Notes: generated from the sequence alone by a model not told the origin. A DNA stretch of 64,000 nucleotides from Symsagittifera roscoffensis (GCF_963678635.1 NC_087063.1:42856759-42920758); one strand, 5' to 3'. Positions 26,011 to 54,769 are shown, counted from the first letter of the stretch. Translations and numbers: made by a program.

Positions 26011-29000
26011 GTGAGCAAAAAATATATATTTCACCGTGAAAAGTAAAAAAAAAACCTGAAAACAATTTATAACTGTTGCAAACTTTTCAGAAGATTAACT
26101 GCAGTTGTGGTTTCTGGGTCATACCCTGCGCCCTTTCACCTTCTTGGAATTTGTTTTCTGAGCGGCTTGATGAGCTCCCAATTTTATTTTTTCGTTAAAC
26201 TCTAACTTTCAACGCCATTAAAAATTTTACGTTCTCTGAAAAATATGTTACCTTGTTGCTCCGACTTTCGATACGAAAGTAACGGAATATTTGTGCTCGG
26301 GGTGGTTTTTTTTTCTTCAGACAAATTTCGACTTTTTAACTAGCCATTTTTGACGGAATTTTTTATATCATTCAAAAGGTATTGTTATCCTGAGCTTAAA
26401 TTTGAAAAGATATTTCACCTGTGATCATTTTTCGCAAAGTTATGAGGGTTTAAAGATTGCCATTTTGGCCATTTTGACCAATTTGGGACAATTAACGCGC
26501 GATATAATTCGCGCTATTAACGCGTAAGCGGAGATTTAATCCGTCTTATAAATCGTTCCAAATTTGTTGAACGAAGCATATGTGCCATAATTGATTTGTT
26601 ACAAGGAACGAAATTTATCTTTTTGTACTTAATATGGCGTGGGGGGGATGATTTCAACTTTTAGAAAAAAAAATTTTCATTTCATTTTGTTTCTTTTAAT
26701 TTTTTATCTTATTACTGCTGCTCCATAAACCTTAAAAGGCAGTCAGTCGGAACATTCGGGGCTTCGCCCTGATACGAGCAGTCTTGTTTTTTTTGGGTTT
26801 TCTATGTTTGCTGATTGAACTAAATTTTTTTAAAGAGTTCATAATGATTTCTCATAAATTATCTTGATTTATGGATGTGTATCTAAAAGTATTAAGCAAA
26901 ACACTTTTGATGCAAAAACAAAATCTGTGACAGAAAATGTTGCAAACGAAAATTTTATTAGATTCAAGGAAAATTTTCAGAAGATAATATTCAGATAGTT
27001 TTTTTGAATTTTTTTAATTTTAGCTTAATTGCAGTTAACTTTTAGTTTTTCACACGAATTTTGTACTAAATTTTTGAAAAATCACCCCTGAGTTTCTTAA
27101 ACATTAATCATTCAAATAATTGGAAGCAAAGTCAAGCTCTCAACATAGAAATTTAGAGCTCCCTATTGGTTATATCAGACTGTGTGTTTTAATTAGTTAG
27201 TTTAAAAGGTCTAAAGGTCTTGCACGTGTGCCACTTAGCATGCGCGATTATTATAATTGCTTAGTTTGATGTGACTTGCATCCTTATTGTTTGAGTTTTA
27301 CTACCAAATGTAAGAAAACAAACTCATTCCTGATTGCGCCAATGGCTTCATACTACTATTTTACACGGGCCCTAGGAAATTAGACAAAAACAAAATTAGA
27401 CGTGACCAAAAAAAAACTAATTTATATGTCGATGCAAAATTACAAAAATGGGAAATTAGACGTAATTGTTTTGTTCGTGTCTGAAATTTGTTTACTGACT
27501 ACAAATAACTTTCGTTCGCGCTTTCTTGATTGCAAATCAGCTTTTCACATGCCGCAATTTTCCCATTCCGCAATTTTCACATGCCGCAATTGCATTACTT
27601 ATGCATTTCAAAATGTTTTATATTATTGAGATTAACGTTTTATAAATCAATTGTCATAAATGTTTTGATATGCAATGGGATCCGATACTAATTTTGTAAT
27701 TTTGAAAACCTGTTTCAAGGAATAAGTTTTGTTAGCCCTTTGCTTTCTGTCTAAAATGCTAGTTTTGCAAAAACAATTTGACGTCTAAATTCCGTTTTAT
27801 TGGATCCATCTAACTTGCTTATCGTCTAATTTTCTAACCCCCCTTATTTTAAGTCAGAATTTTTGTAGAGAAAATTATAAAAGTAAAAATCGTCAGATAC
27901 AATCAACAAAATGAGGTTTTCTTTCAAAACCGTGTAGCTTGTTCAACTAATCGTTGATAAGTAGCGTAGCTGCCTTGATTATTTTCGTCTCATCTTAGTT
28001 TGTAAATGTCCGGGAACACTTTTTTACCATATGTGTCAATGAGCAGGCTCATGTAAGAGAACTACTGTTTTTTGCTAATTTTTTCAAGATTTGTCTATAC
28101 AATTTTGCATTTTTGAATTGCATACACTTTGCCAAAATTTAAGTTAGTGAAAAACAAATTTATACTATTTTGCTCAATCGAATGACCTTAAAATTTAATT
28201 TAGAAGAACATCTAATTGAAGCAATTATTGCAGGCTAATATGCACACATTTTTGTCGCTTACACACCGCAAATGTATTTCTTAACATATCAAGCACCATG
28301 TAACCTTTTAACGTTTTGTTTTTATGTGTACTCGCAGTTATAAATTGACCTCAGTTCATTAAAATGAACTGCTCGGTCATTTTTCGTGCTACAAGTTGTT
28401 TTTTTTGGAAGCATATCCGATATTTGAAAAAAAAAACGTTCGCTCATTGTTACCTGAAGGTAATTTTTTTTTATTTACATCAACAAACATTTCTTAAAAA
28501 GTTTTTTAGTACAACCTTTGTATCTGAAGAACTTTCGATAAAAACTTCAGCAGTATCTGAGAACACAGAGAAGTTCTCCTTTTGACACGTAAAAAGAAGA
28601 AAATTTTATCAAAAACTCACTTTACAATTATTGTTTTTCTCTTTTTCAAATACTTAACTCGCTTTTTTGGTTTTTTAAGTTTTGAACAATCAAGCAATCC
28701 ATGCACTAGTCATTTTTTTAAAACAAATTTTGACACTTAAGCATAAAGCAAACCAGTTTTTAAGTTTTTATTGAAAAATCGAAAAATTGCTTTCCCAAAT
28801 TGAATCAGCAAAAACCTAAAAAGCGAAAGTTTTAGTAGCGGATGTTCACGAAACCGCCATATCTTCAAACCACCATTGTCTTGAAGCCAAAATTACATCA
28901 AAATAATGTAATATGCATCAAAATTACGTAACATTTGCATAACAATAGTGACAATCTGTTGTTATGTTGTGTAACGAAACTAATTTTCGGCTTCTTGGAA

Positions 29001-32000
29001 TGGTACTCTTGTTTTCTGTTTGCTAGCCCACCGTGTTCTTGGCCTATCGCCACTTTTAGCCCACCATAGACAATTTTTGATGCCTATATCAAAAGTTATG
29101 ATATCACTTTCAACAGTTAATGGAAAACACTCGATTAAGTTTCATTTCGGTAGTTATCGGTAGTTATCGGTTTCGATAAATCAAAAATAATTGAAAAAGT
29201 CTATGGATATGTTTATAAACAGACTGCTTAATCTCAATAAATCTTGTATCTTCGTCTGACGAAAATAAAGGTTAAATCAATTAATGAAGTATGTGCCACG
29301 AAAATAGATTATGTTGTTCAATCTGGATTAGTTGAGCATGATTCGCGACAACAATTTTTTAAAAATCAAATGAGATATTGTCAAATTGTTGAATTCTGTT
29401 TGCAGAAGTAGATTTCCGAAAAAGAAATTAAAATTCTAAAAATTTAAAGCTTCCAGAATGAATTTTTGGCTCTTTGACCTGTAAAACAGAGTAATGAAAT
29501 CAAAGTTCAAAGTCAGTTCGTGTACATTTCTGGTTGTTTATTTCCGCTTTTATTGGCGACTCGACTTCTGTGAAACTCGATTTTTTGTAACGTGTTCTTG
29601 GTTGGGAACAGTTTTCCGAACGGCATGACAATTCAGTGCCTGTTCAAGAAAGAAAACAGTCAAAAACTGGAGGCGCCAATTAGACATACCAATTTCTGTT
29701 TTTTCTTGTCCCGTGGGTATAAGCTTGAGTATTATCTCATGTGCCGATGAAGACAACGTAGCTATATGTGATCGCCAAAATGCTTATGCCTATTTTCAGC
29801 AATTCCTAACTCAGATATCTCCGCTAATCCATTTTTTTAATTATGATTTCAAATCTGTGGTAAAAAATTTTCAAACTGAATTTTCGTCAATTTTAGGTAC
29901 CTTAAAGTTAGGTACCTATTAGTTTTGAATGACCAAATCTCCTATAGTCACGTAATTTTCTTAGCTTGCTTCCACCATAGGAATTTTAAAAATTAGGTGC
30001 CGAACCTATTTCAAATTAATGATCGACTTATAGTAATATTGTTACCAAGTACAGCGAGAAAGCAGAAAACTTCAAACAATCCGAAGATTTCAAACAATCC
30101 GATTTTTGGGCTATCGGTTATTTGCGCTATCGGATGCTTGCACTTTGAAATGGTTGTGAGGTTAATTTTTTCGAACCCGCTCCCAAAGTTGGGCTCTAAT
30201 TGGCGAATTTGTCTCTTTGAAGATGCCACGTGCCTGTCACGCCTATGGGTACCATTATTATGATAGTGGCGCCACAATGCCATTTCTCAATCGCTATCGC
30301 TTATATACCTCGATCTAGCTCTAATTTATCAGATAGATATTTCTACATGGTACCGGTTTAATATCCAAAGATACAAACATACGAATGCAGAATGATGTAG
30401 CAAACAAATGAAACCGTTCAAGAAACATTTTGAACAGTTTCACTATTTTTAAAAACCGAGATAAAAAATTACATTTGATGTTCAATTAATAAGAAAAAGT
30501 GACAATTATGTAACAACTTATATACAGCGTTAAACACAACGTTTCAATAGGTAATTAATCTTTAATAAATTTAACTTGATTCAAAAACAAAAAAACTTGG
30601 TTGCAATTGTGTTGAGAGATTTTTTTGACCTCAAGACACAGTTTATCTTAAAATTCATGTGCAATTGGCCCTGAAAAAACTTCAATATTATATTCAAAAT
30701 ATTTCTTCTCATCAAACATTTTCCATAATATTCGACTCATCTGATTAGAAATTAATCACGTTTTGATCCAAGCTGTTTTAGGTCTTAGGACCAGTTAAAA
30801 TTGTTTTGATAAAGTAGATAAAATGCATAAATTTAGGTTGGATTGTTTTTTTAAACACATTCTTCCTTGTTGACCAAACTAAACTTGGTTTTGTTGTATT
30901 TAAAAAGTCACTGCCACTAAAACTGTCAAATGACACTGCAAAATTAGTTCGACAATTATTGTTCCGAGTTTCGAAAAAATGACAGCCTTTGTGCTCAGGC
31001 TGTTTTTTTTCTCCAGACAAACTTCAACTTTTGAACTAGCATTTTTTGGCGGATTTTTTTTTTCATTTGAAAGGTATTGTTGTCCTGAGCTTAATTTTAA
31101 TTTTTTTCCTGTGATTTTTTTGGAAAATTATTGGAGTTTAAAGATTGTCCATTTGGGCAGTTTGGGACAATAATTAATGCGCGATATATTTCGTGCTTTT
31201 ACCGCGCGAGCTCGTTGGCCTATTTAATGCTATAAGCTATATGCGGGCTTGTTATATGCAAAATCTATCACTTTTTACTTTACATAGCGTGAGTGAGGAT
31301 GATTTTCAAAAAAAAAAGTTAAATTTATTTTTAAAAATTTTTGACAATTATTTTATTTTAAATTAATCTGTAAAAATAACTTCGGAACATTGAAAGCTAG
31401 CTTCGTCTTGTTACGAGCAGTCTTGTTTACTTTGAAAACCTGTAATTTTTAGCATTCCCTTTCATGCCTGCACAGTGCTCTTATGAATAAATTGAAAGAA
31501 CTTCGACTTAATGGTCTTTTGTCGAATAAACGTTATCTTTACAACACATAAAAAACATTTCATTATATGATTGATGTGCTTCTCCTAGTATAAGGACTAG
31601 GTATTTTCGTATAAAAACTCATAAATTGCTTTTAATCTAGTATCTCCTTAATTGACTCACTTCTTTCACCAATTTCATTTAGTATATATCGATGCGCGCT
31701 CGTTTTCGTTCCCCCCGCCTGCAAAATTTTACTAGTGAAATTTTGTTCACTTTATCTGAATCTTACAAAAACTAGCTCAGCATGCGAACTAATTAGGCCA
31801 TTATAAACATATTTAATCTTCATGTTTAACCTTGTAAAACCCCTCGTTACACCATAAAAATGATGCTTACGTGAGGTGGGGAAAAAAGGAAAAAGAGCCT
31901 CAATAAGAATCAAAATATTCTACGCATTCATGAAGCAAGCAATGCTTGGGCACAGATTGGATTCTTACAGAGTCAAACTATAAAAATACAGCGCCACCAA

Positions 32001-35000
32001 ATAGTTTCACAGAGTAGCGGACGCCCCCCCCCCCCCCCCCCCCCTCAGGAATTCGACCCCCTGGCGACCCAAAGGGTCCCTCCTTTGTACTATTTTGAGA
32101 TATTCACTTTTGGGTGACGGACCCTAATTTTTTCAAAAAGTTCATTCGGCGCCAATGTACACTGCATTTAAAGGAGAAGCGCGCGCCGAAAACACGCAAT
32201 TTTTTGGCCGACATTTTCCAAAAATGCCTAAGAGTAAGTGCTTTTTTTTGGCCCTTGTTTTCAAAATTTTGCCTGCGGCGCAGAAATATGGCCAAAACAA
32301 GGTCTTTTTAGTACTTGGGAAGAGGTTGCAAAATAAATTTGGTTGACCTAAAAAAAGGTCGACAAAATTTTTGACATTTTTTTTTAAAAATCAGCCTCCT
32401 CGCTCGAAAAAACCCTATATCCGCCCCTCTTCAGTATCAGTTGTTGACGGTTTCTGTAATTTTATCTAATTGATCAACAAAATAATCAACAATGTGCACG
32501 TATTTAAAATTTACCATCTAATTCCCATTTTTGCTGGATTAACTTGAGGAAGGCGAGCGTTTTTTGAAAAAAAAATAGAAGTCTATGATGTATTTTTTAA
32601 ACAAAATATCGATGCTCAAAATGTTTTCAAGTATAATTTTTTGTTGCTTAAACTGTTTTGGTATTTTTGACCGTATTTTTTGGTAATCATGAAGATCAAA
32701 AATCATAGACAAATCATAAAAACACAATGCTTAGCACAATGGCCAAAAAATCACTCCAAAACCAGTGGCGCAAGTTAGGTATACAGTTTTTTTTGTTTTA
32801 TTTTGTCCCGATGGTAGAAGTCTAGACAATCATTGGCATGACCAAAAATAAAATTTTTTGCTATCATGAAATTTGTCTAATGTCCATGTCCAAGTTTGTC
32901 CATGTTTCAGAACAGCTCCTAGTCTTTGAAGTTTTTGTAATTATTTTTCCTTAATAATGAATAAATCCGATTAAATTTAGTTTTTTCCTGTGACATATTT
33001 ATTTATTTGGTTAAACACAAACTTTCCGAACTATTTTTGAAATATCAAGATTGTCATTTATTTATGCAACATGTTAAAATATACTACTGATTTTAGATTT
33101 TAAAAAATAGGTGGAAACCTATTTTCACAAATTTGTTATACATACAAAATCAAAATTCAAAAGCAACAAAAAAACAAAAAAAGTTTCTTAAATCAAGTTA
33201 TTTGAATATCAGTTATTTTTGCTTCATCAGATGTTATTAATTTAAAAAGATCACAGTTATTTTCAAACTGTTTCAAAATTTGAACTCAAGTGGTCATCAC
33301 TGCTTCCTGGAAGAGGTCAACTGCCTGCTTTGTCTATAAAATCCAAGGTGATAATGGTGTCACGATGCCATTCCTGAAAAATTCTCTTTAGATCTCGGTT
33401 TAGTTTTTTTTTTCGTAATTTTATAGGCTTGTGTTTGATCTTTCAAAGGTCAAATTGTAGGAGAAAAAAGAATAAGATAAGGCCCAGCAAACCTCAAAAT
33501 CTCTTTACCTCAACCATAAAATCTCCCACCTAGCCATTTTTTAATTTTAAAAAGTATTTGTGTCTAAAATATGCTTTTCAATTATGCCTAAATAATTTTC
33601 GCATTCAAGATTTTTTACACTGATTTGCATTTACATACACTTCATTACCTGAAAATTTGAAAGCTATTTAGATTGATTTACTTATACTTGTGAAACATTT
33701 CTGAAAAATTGTTGTTTTCTACCTTATATGGGGGGGGGGGGGGGGAGTTGTTTAATTGATCTTGATGGAGCTGATTTGCAACTGAACCGACAGAGGTCAA
33801 AACGGGGTCAATCTTTAGAAACGAAATTAAAGAATGCCGAAGCTGAAAATAGGTTCTACAGACTCAAAAATTGGTCACATTTGGGAACTTTGAGTTCTTT
33901 TTATCAATTGTTGGCAGTTTTGCCTAAATACTGTTTTGTTTTTCAGCGAAATTGAGACAAAAGTTTGACAATTTGCTAATGTTCGGAAAAATTGATGACG
34001 CCGCGCCTGAGGGAATTTTGTTTGTTTAACAACTGGCATTAGCTAAGATGGCTATTTCAGTATTTTCAATTTCCGTCCATTTGAACTTAATTACTTGCCA
34101 GTGATTTGAGATGAGTGAAAACAGTAATCCCCGTCGATTTATTTTTGTCCCGATTTTTGAAAAAAGTGACGGAATATTTGTGCTCGGAGTGGTTTTTTTC
34201 CAGACCAATTTTGACAAACGTTTGGCACTGTTGAACAAAATTTTGGTATTCGGCACTGTTGAACTGCCCCATAAAAATGAATGCCCCTACTAAAAAGACT
34301 TTCAAAGAAAATGAGGGAACATTTGTGCTCGGGTGGTTTTTTTCCGCCAGCCAAATTTCGAACTTTTAACCAGGACTTTTTGATAGATTTGTTGACCAAA
34401 AGTATATCAACGCGTAAGCGGAAATTTAGTCCCTCCTAGAAATCGTTGCGAACTGGTTGAAGCAGTCTCTCTGTCATAATTGCTACGTTACTAGGTGCGA
34501 AATTTATCACTTTTTACTGAATGTGGGATGTGGGGTATTATTTAAAAAAGAATCACAAAAAATATTGTTTTTTCATTTTTGATTGAAAAATTTATCGCGT
34601 TTTCAACGCAAACACTGCTTCATAGATCTTGAAAAGCGTTCGAAACAGTCAGGGATTTACCCTGATACGAGCAGTTTGTTTCATTTAATTTTCATTTTTT
34701 TTGTTAATTCGTTACTTTTTTGTTGGCTAAACTCATTATCATATATTCAACAAAATCTCATATTTCAAAAATGCGTTTTATTTTATTACATGTTGTTACT
34801 GCTCCATAGACCTTAGAAGACAGCGGGATAATTCAAAGCTTCGGCCTGATACGAGCAGTCTTGTTTGAATTGAATGATCAAAAAAAACAAATTGAGAGAT
34901 TTTTGAAGTTTATTCTAAGCTTTTTTAACTTATTTGAACCATGATCATAAAAGTAAAACCAAGCAAAAAACTAATAGTATCATTTTTTTTGTTTTGAAAT

Positions 35001-38000
35001 GGGACAATGTTCAAGTTTCTTACAAACAATTGCCGATTTTTTTTCAAAAGTTGAGCAGTTTTTTGGTTTCTTCTAGCCTTCTAAAAACACGTGCTCCAAA
35101 AATCATCATTTAAAAGTATTTTTTGGGGACTTTTGTTTTTAAGCACAGAATAAATTCAAAAAACGGTTCAAGAATTTTTGCCACAAATTGATTTTCTGAA
35201 ATATCACTAGTTAGTTTCAACAGAAAACGTCATTAGTTTATTTGAGACATTTACTCTGGTCAAGATACTCTTGTGATATTATGGTAAATTTTCAATGAAG
35301 ATACTCCTGGCAAATTTCGCAGTTCACAACGTTTCAAGAAATCCAGCAAACAGTACTTTGCAGCATTTTTAGGGGGAGGGGGTCAGATGGTGGACGCCTT
35401 TCCACCTCAGACTTTCGACCTGCTGACAACCCAAAAATCCCACATTTGGCCGCCCAAAAAAAGCATTTTTTGTCAAAGTTTTCCAAAAAGTGCCTGCAAA
35501 CACCTTTTTGGCTTGTTTTTTTTTTAAATTTCGACTGCGGCTCAGAAAATTTGGTCATAATAGTTTTTATAGTGATTTGGGAGAGCTTGGAAAATCCATT
35601 TGCTTGACCTAAAAAAGTTATACAAATAGGTCTATTAAAAAAAGGCCGCCAGAGAGCGGCGGAGCAAACATTTGGTATTTTCTTCTTGATCGAGTATTTA
35701 CCGAATTTTTCCAACCAAAATAATAGGAAACCTTTCCTAGAATCCATTTCTTCAGATGTATTCAGTGAACTTGAACATTTATCGAAATAGAAATGCGAAA
35801 ACGGTTACCGAATCTACAGTAATTGTGCTGGGAAAAAAAAACGTTTTCATTTTTAAGGCACCCTTCTTTGGTTTAAGCAGGTCTATTCTATGCAGCTTAG
35901 TGAAAAACAAATGGCAGGCATTTGAATTTTTTGCTGTTTTTATCAGTTTTATTCCCGGTACTTAAATGAAATTTATCTCTAATGCGCCACTTTTTTTGGC
36001 TTTCTGCTTTTCCTTCTTGTCATCTGCAGCCGGTTGTCTTTACAATTAAAAATAACCACTAAGAAAGCAGCTTTAGTTTTATCTTGAAGATTAACTAAGA
36101 ATGCTTTGTGATTTATCTTGTCAAATTATCCCCTTTTGCTCCGAAAAATCAATGAAATCAGATTGAAAGAGGTCATGTAGCGTATAATGGTAGAATTCGA
36201 CTAAGTGGCCCTTCAGACAATTTTCCATTTAATGCTGCCGACTTGGCCGTTCTTGTCTCGATGGCTCTTTCATATCCTCCGTTTACCGATCAAAGCTCCT
36301 TTTTCGGTCGGAAAAGGTTATATTTGCACTTGCACTTTTTAAAATTCACTTGTTTTTTTTAATTCCCTCATCCCAGCTAGCACGTTTAGTTTGTAAAGCT
36401 TGCTTTTTTTGCAGTGCTATGATATTTAGTCATACATGAACCTAGTAAGAGAACTTTATAAAGTTTTTCGAGTGTGAGTCCTATAAGAAAAAGATGATAT
36501 GAGTATACCAAAATGGATATTTTACAAAAATTCTTGGATCGAATTCTTAAATGTTTGACGGTGATAAAACTTTAGATTCGGGGGAAATTCACATAACTGC
36601 AATGGGTGTAGCATGCAAAATTGTTTCCCTATTTACTGAGAGAAACAAACTTCAAATTATCTTAAGGTCCTTTCGGTTTACCTTCCACTGTAAAGAGAGA
36701 TCATTTGAAAATTAGAGGCGGTGTTAGTGGCATTTAGTTTTTTCCAACTGAGAATCAGTTGATAAAAACGAAAGCCCTCTTCGTGGCACTGGTCACGTGC
36801 AAGCTCAATATGTGGAAACTTGTTTTCGTCATCACAAAAGTTTGACTCTTTCATATGCCCCATTTCTACCTGACAAGAAAAACATCATCAACTCGTTTTA
36901 TCATTATTTTCAAAATAATACAATCAGTATTGCTTGCCAATTCAACCCTAAGGAAATTTTGTATCTTCAGCAAACTTTTCGGCTCATAGTCAGAATAGTA
37001 ATTTCAACTAAAGCTTTTCAGCCGAGTTCATGATAATGATGATGATGATAGTGCGATGAGGAACACGTTTGGTTTTAAGACATCAAGACAAATTTAGCCC
37101 AAATTGATTCAAAAAAACCTCAAAAAAGCACTGCTGGAAACTCAATCAGTCGATACATCTTTAATCGAAATTGTTTTAAATACGGGTGGCTGTGATTTGA
37201 TTACCGCGGGAACCACTGACAGAAAAAATTTAGGCCACCAGGTTAAAAAAAAGTTTCTGAGCACTTTTTGGAAAATTTTTCTTCTTCAAAATTAGTATAT
37301 ATTGGCGCACAAGGCGCTTCTAGCAAATTTTTAGACTTGGTCGGCCTAAAATGGATGTCATAAAATAATATCAAAGGGGGACCCTTTGGTTGGCGAGCGG
37401 TCGATTCCCTGAGGGGGAGGCGTCAGCCCCTCGCCCCCTCCCTTAAACCATCCCACGTGTATTGTAGATCAAATTACAGTCTGAAAACAAAAAAAGTGGG
37501 AATGATAAAAAAAGTGAGCGTTACTTTTATTTTAAAAAAATAGAATTAAATATAAACAATTAGCAGCCCAAAAAAAGCTTCAACCTGGTTAGACTTTTTA
37601 AAAATCTGGTTAGGTCTCGTTATGCTGTAAATGCGATCTCTTACTTGATAATTTGAACAGGGCATTAATCTTGTTGTTCCGACAAATTGTTGAAAATGGG
37701 GAGGAACTTTGCATTCGGGTGTATTTTCGTTTTTTCTTTTAGTTTTCCACGCTAAGTCAGGTACCACAATTGATGATCGGACTGGGTTGAGTGATATATC
37801 ATATTAAAGCCCTTACAGTCGTGGTTTGAACCACAAAAAGTTCCCCGTGAAATTTTTGATTTTTTTGTCTTATTTCGAGCGAATAAAGCGAGCGAGCAGT
37901 TTTATTTTAACTGCTTAAAAGTTTACAATAGCCTAATTTAAAACGTACAAAACTAGTTTTACTTGTGTAACTTTAGTTTTCTTTGAGTATTTCAGTGGCT

Positions 38001-38960
38001 TTTTGGAATCAAATCTTTCAAAAATTCAAAAAACTGCGAAACTTAAAAAAAAATTTTTTCGATTTTTTTTATTTTTCAAGTAACTTTTCTAAAAAAAATA
38101 GTTTTTCAATTTGCTTATTTTATTATGGCTGTCGAATATACCTAATCGCCAGTTTTTTTGTTCAGCTCCTTTTATCATACCACAATATGACATAATGACA
38201 ATAATTTGAAAAACTCTTTTTTAAGACTATGTTCTGAACATTCTGTACCACTTGCACAGTAACCGGCTAGCCTAGTTTTCTATAATTACACTTACGGAGG
38301 ACTTGAGCATTGTTACGCCTTAGAGAACTCAAAGTTTTATACTTTGCTTGACGAGGAAGCTATCGGTCTTTTTTATAATTATTTGGATGAAATTGCAGCA
38401 TCAAAGATGCTAGCTTATCTTCATTTTCAAAATTCCGTAGAAGGCTGGTCCTCAAGGTTTCGCCTACAACGCTCAAAAACTCAAAGTTTACTGGACGGTT
38501 CCGTCGTTTATTATTTTGTTGTTGTATAAAAGTGGTATTTTAGGTGACGGAGGGTGACACTTACAATCTGCAGATGACGCTGAATGTGGTGACGAGGGTG
38601 AATGAGACGAACGCGGACAGGCTGCAGAGACATATCGTCAAGAGCATCCACTCCCAGTTCAACGCACACAAAGTGAACCTGCTCTCCCTCTCCGAAATAA
38701 CTCACTGTGCCTACTGCGAACGACTCCTTAACACAACCACCACCAACCCATCCACATCCAACACCACAACTCCCAATAGTACACCTGTCCTCAACACCGC
38801 AAGTCAGGGTTCGAACCCCGCCCTCTCGGACACGTCTAAAAACAGCTCGGAGAACCAGCTGAACAACAATCACGCCTCAGTTGTGAATAACAAACTTCAA
38901 ACGTCTAATACTCCGACCACGCCCGCGAAAGGTTCATTGACTAGCACAGCGACCCAATAA
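25282..38960 (+). CDS. KCTD-like BTB/T1-domain protein (two coding exons)
   Basis: Joining 25282-26010 to 38544-38960 gives a 381-residue protein. The donor is cag|GTGAGC and the acceptor ttttAG|gtg; both ends are phase 0. The T1/BTB domain is split in the primary sequence. Residues 7-40 (IIRVNVSGRIFETYKDTLL) form the first strands. Residues 41-114 are an Asn/Ser/Gln-rich insertion. Residues 115-170 give the FFDRDPECFEHILFYLRTA segment typical of the family. Residues 199-300, spanning the splice, are well-ordered but unassigned. The tail (about 306-381) is Asn/Ser/Thr-rich. T1 domains of this family usually oligomerise, and many KCTD proteins are Cullin-3 adaptors; that role is inferred here. 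The ATG at 25282 (context CCAAAATGA) is the first in frame after a stop at 25222. There is no transmembrane segment, so it is not a Kv channel as read. The subfamily is not identified. Confidence 0.82.
26253..26788 (+). repeat. Interspersed repeat family 1, intronic copy
   Basis: This copy is close to that at 10801-11347. The left hairpin CTTTCG-ATA-CGAAAG and the right phrase 'gcttcgccctgatacgagca' are intact. The right end holds a doubled 'gcagtcagtcgg'. It begins 240 bp after the KCTD exon 1 donor. Confidence 0.85.
30955..31428 (+). repeat. Interspersed repeat family 1, diverged intronic copy
   Basis: The left end 'ttattgttccgagtttcgaa' and right end 'ttacgagcagtcttgttt' are retained. The interior 'ttaatgcgcgatatatttcg' phrase is recognisable, but large parts are deleted or altered. 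Confidence 0.7.
32020..32430 (+). repeat. Interspersed repeat family 2, best copy
   Basis: It starts at a run of about 22 Cs (32023-32044), then 'aggaattcgaccccctggcg' and 'acccaaagggtccctccttt'. Further landmarks are 'gcgcgccgaaaacacgcaat', 'ttgcctgcggcgcagaaata' and 'ggttgacctaaaaaaaggtc', ending near a 'cctatatccgcccct' phrase. Related copies lie at 16400, 35340, 37190 and 40060-40780. It encodes no credible protein; the overlapping short frames follow the repeat. Confidence 0.7.
33729..33746 (+). repeat. Poly-G run
   Basis: An uninterrupted G homopolymer of about 18 bases inside the KCTD intron. A frame read through it (polyglycine start) is not taken as a gene. Confidence 0.9.
34143..34866 (+). 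repeat. Interspersed repeat family 1, composite of broken copies
   Basis: Two left-half starts ('gtgacggaatatttgtgctc' at 34165 and 'gagggaacatttgtgctcgg' at 34312) are followed by two right ends ('taccctgatacgagcagttt' near 34657 and 'ggcctgatacgagcagtctt' near 34843). This looks like overlapping or nested insertions of the same family. Confidence 0.6.
35340..35660 (+). repeat. Interspersed repeat family 2, diverged copy
   Basis: Shared landmarks are 'gacctgctgacaacccaaaa', 'ccaaaaagtgcctgcaaaca', 'cgactgcggctcagaaaatt' and 'tgcttgacctaaaaaagtta', in the same order as at 32020. The 137-codon antisense frame over this block is therefore repeat-derived. Confidence 0.65.
37190..37450 (-). repeat. 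Interspersed repeat family 2, inverted fragment
   Basis: On the + strand 'tcaaagggggaccctttggt' and 'tggcgagcggtcgattccct' mirror the 5' edge of the copy at 32020, with a 'tatattggcgcacaaggcgc' phrase before it. Confidence 0.6.
37660..38270 (-). repeat. Interspersed repeat family 3, inverted copy
   Basis: The terminal phrase 'accacttgcacagtaaccgg' at about 38250 is the reverse complement of the opening of the copies at 12885 and 13440. Toward 37770 the reverse complement of the 'tatcactcaaccca' landmark appears as 'tgggttgagtgatatatcat'. It ends about 270 bp upstream of KCTD exon 2. Confidence 0.6.
38544..38960 (+). CDS. KCTD-like gene, terminal coding exon
   Basis: 138 codons plus TAA, opening with GTG (Val, not a start) directly after the ttttAG acceptor. 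Residues 244-305 are ordered, including a CAYCERLL stretch with two Cys. The remainder is a low-complexity Asn/Ser/Thr tail. High GC and codon-like composition contrast with the intron to its left. The antisense 120-codon frame is a shadow. Confidence 0.85.
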   Translation: MTEGDTYNLQMTLNVVTRVNETNADRLQRHIVKSIHSQFNAHKVNLLSLSEITHCAYCERLLNTTTTNPSTSNTTTPNSTPVLNTASQGSNPALSDTSKNSSENQLNNNHASVVNNKLQTSNTPTTPAKGSLTSTATQ

Positions 38961-39435
38961 TACAATACGATCGAGCGGTATACTTTGACCGAAGGTTCCG
39001 ACCGATAATCCCAACCTCATCTAGAAATAATCTAATACTCAGTTTTCAATCTAACCCTTGCCTCCATAATCGCCAGAACTGGCAGTCAGAATACCGAAGT
39101 CCAAAATTAACTGGAATTACTTTTTCTGATGTTGCATAGAATAATTATCGAGTCACCAGCAAATTTAAGCAACTTTGCTTTTGCATTTTGTTTGTCACTC
39201 TACGTGTTTAACAATCACATGACCTATATTTTAGAAAAAACTATTTACAGGCTGATTAATCTAATCTTTGCTTACTTCGTTTTCTTACTAATTTTGCAAA
39301 ACTGGTGCAATTAATCACTTTAATTATTGAAATCCGTATGATTAATTAGATTATTGCAAATCGATTTTTTTGTCAAGTTCAGCATAAGTTAGTTTTGCAT
39401 TTTTGGTTATTTTTATCACGGCACAAACATAATTT
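38961..39435. other. Convergent 3' intergenic region
   Basis: About 475 bp separate the stop codon of the + strand KCTD-like gene from that of the - strand TRIM-NHL gene, so both 3' UTRs must lie or overlap here. I do not see a canonical AATAAA for either gene inside the interval. On the - strand an AATAAA overlaps the last codons of the TRIM-NHL gene (39458-39463). Confidence 0.6.
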
Positions 39436-54765
<15,330 letters not shown>

Positions 54766-54769
54766 GTGT

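Larger units (their letters stand above)
26011..38543 (+). other. 12.5-kb intron of the KCTD-like gene
   Basis: The intron is GT-AG, phase 0. It holds at least three family-1 copies, four stretches related to family 2 or 3 and long homopolymers, but no other convincing exon. All open frames inside are short and AT-rich. Alternative internal exons cannot be excluded by eye. Confidence 0.75.

Noticed and set aside
29894-29919. Short perfect inverted repeat around taggtacct
   Set aside because: A 9-bp arm with a 7-base loop is expected by chance in this much AT-rich DNA, and it is not repeated elsewhere in the window.
35334-35747. 137-codon - strand frame
   Set aside because: It lies over a family-2 repeat whose other copies do not keep the frame open.
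38511-38873. 120-codon frame antisense to KCTD exon 2
   Set aside because: A shadow of the confirmed + strand exon.
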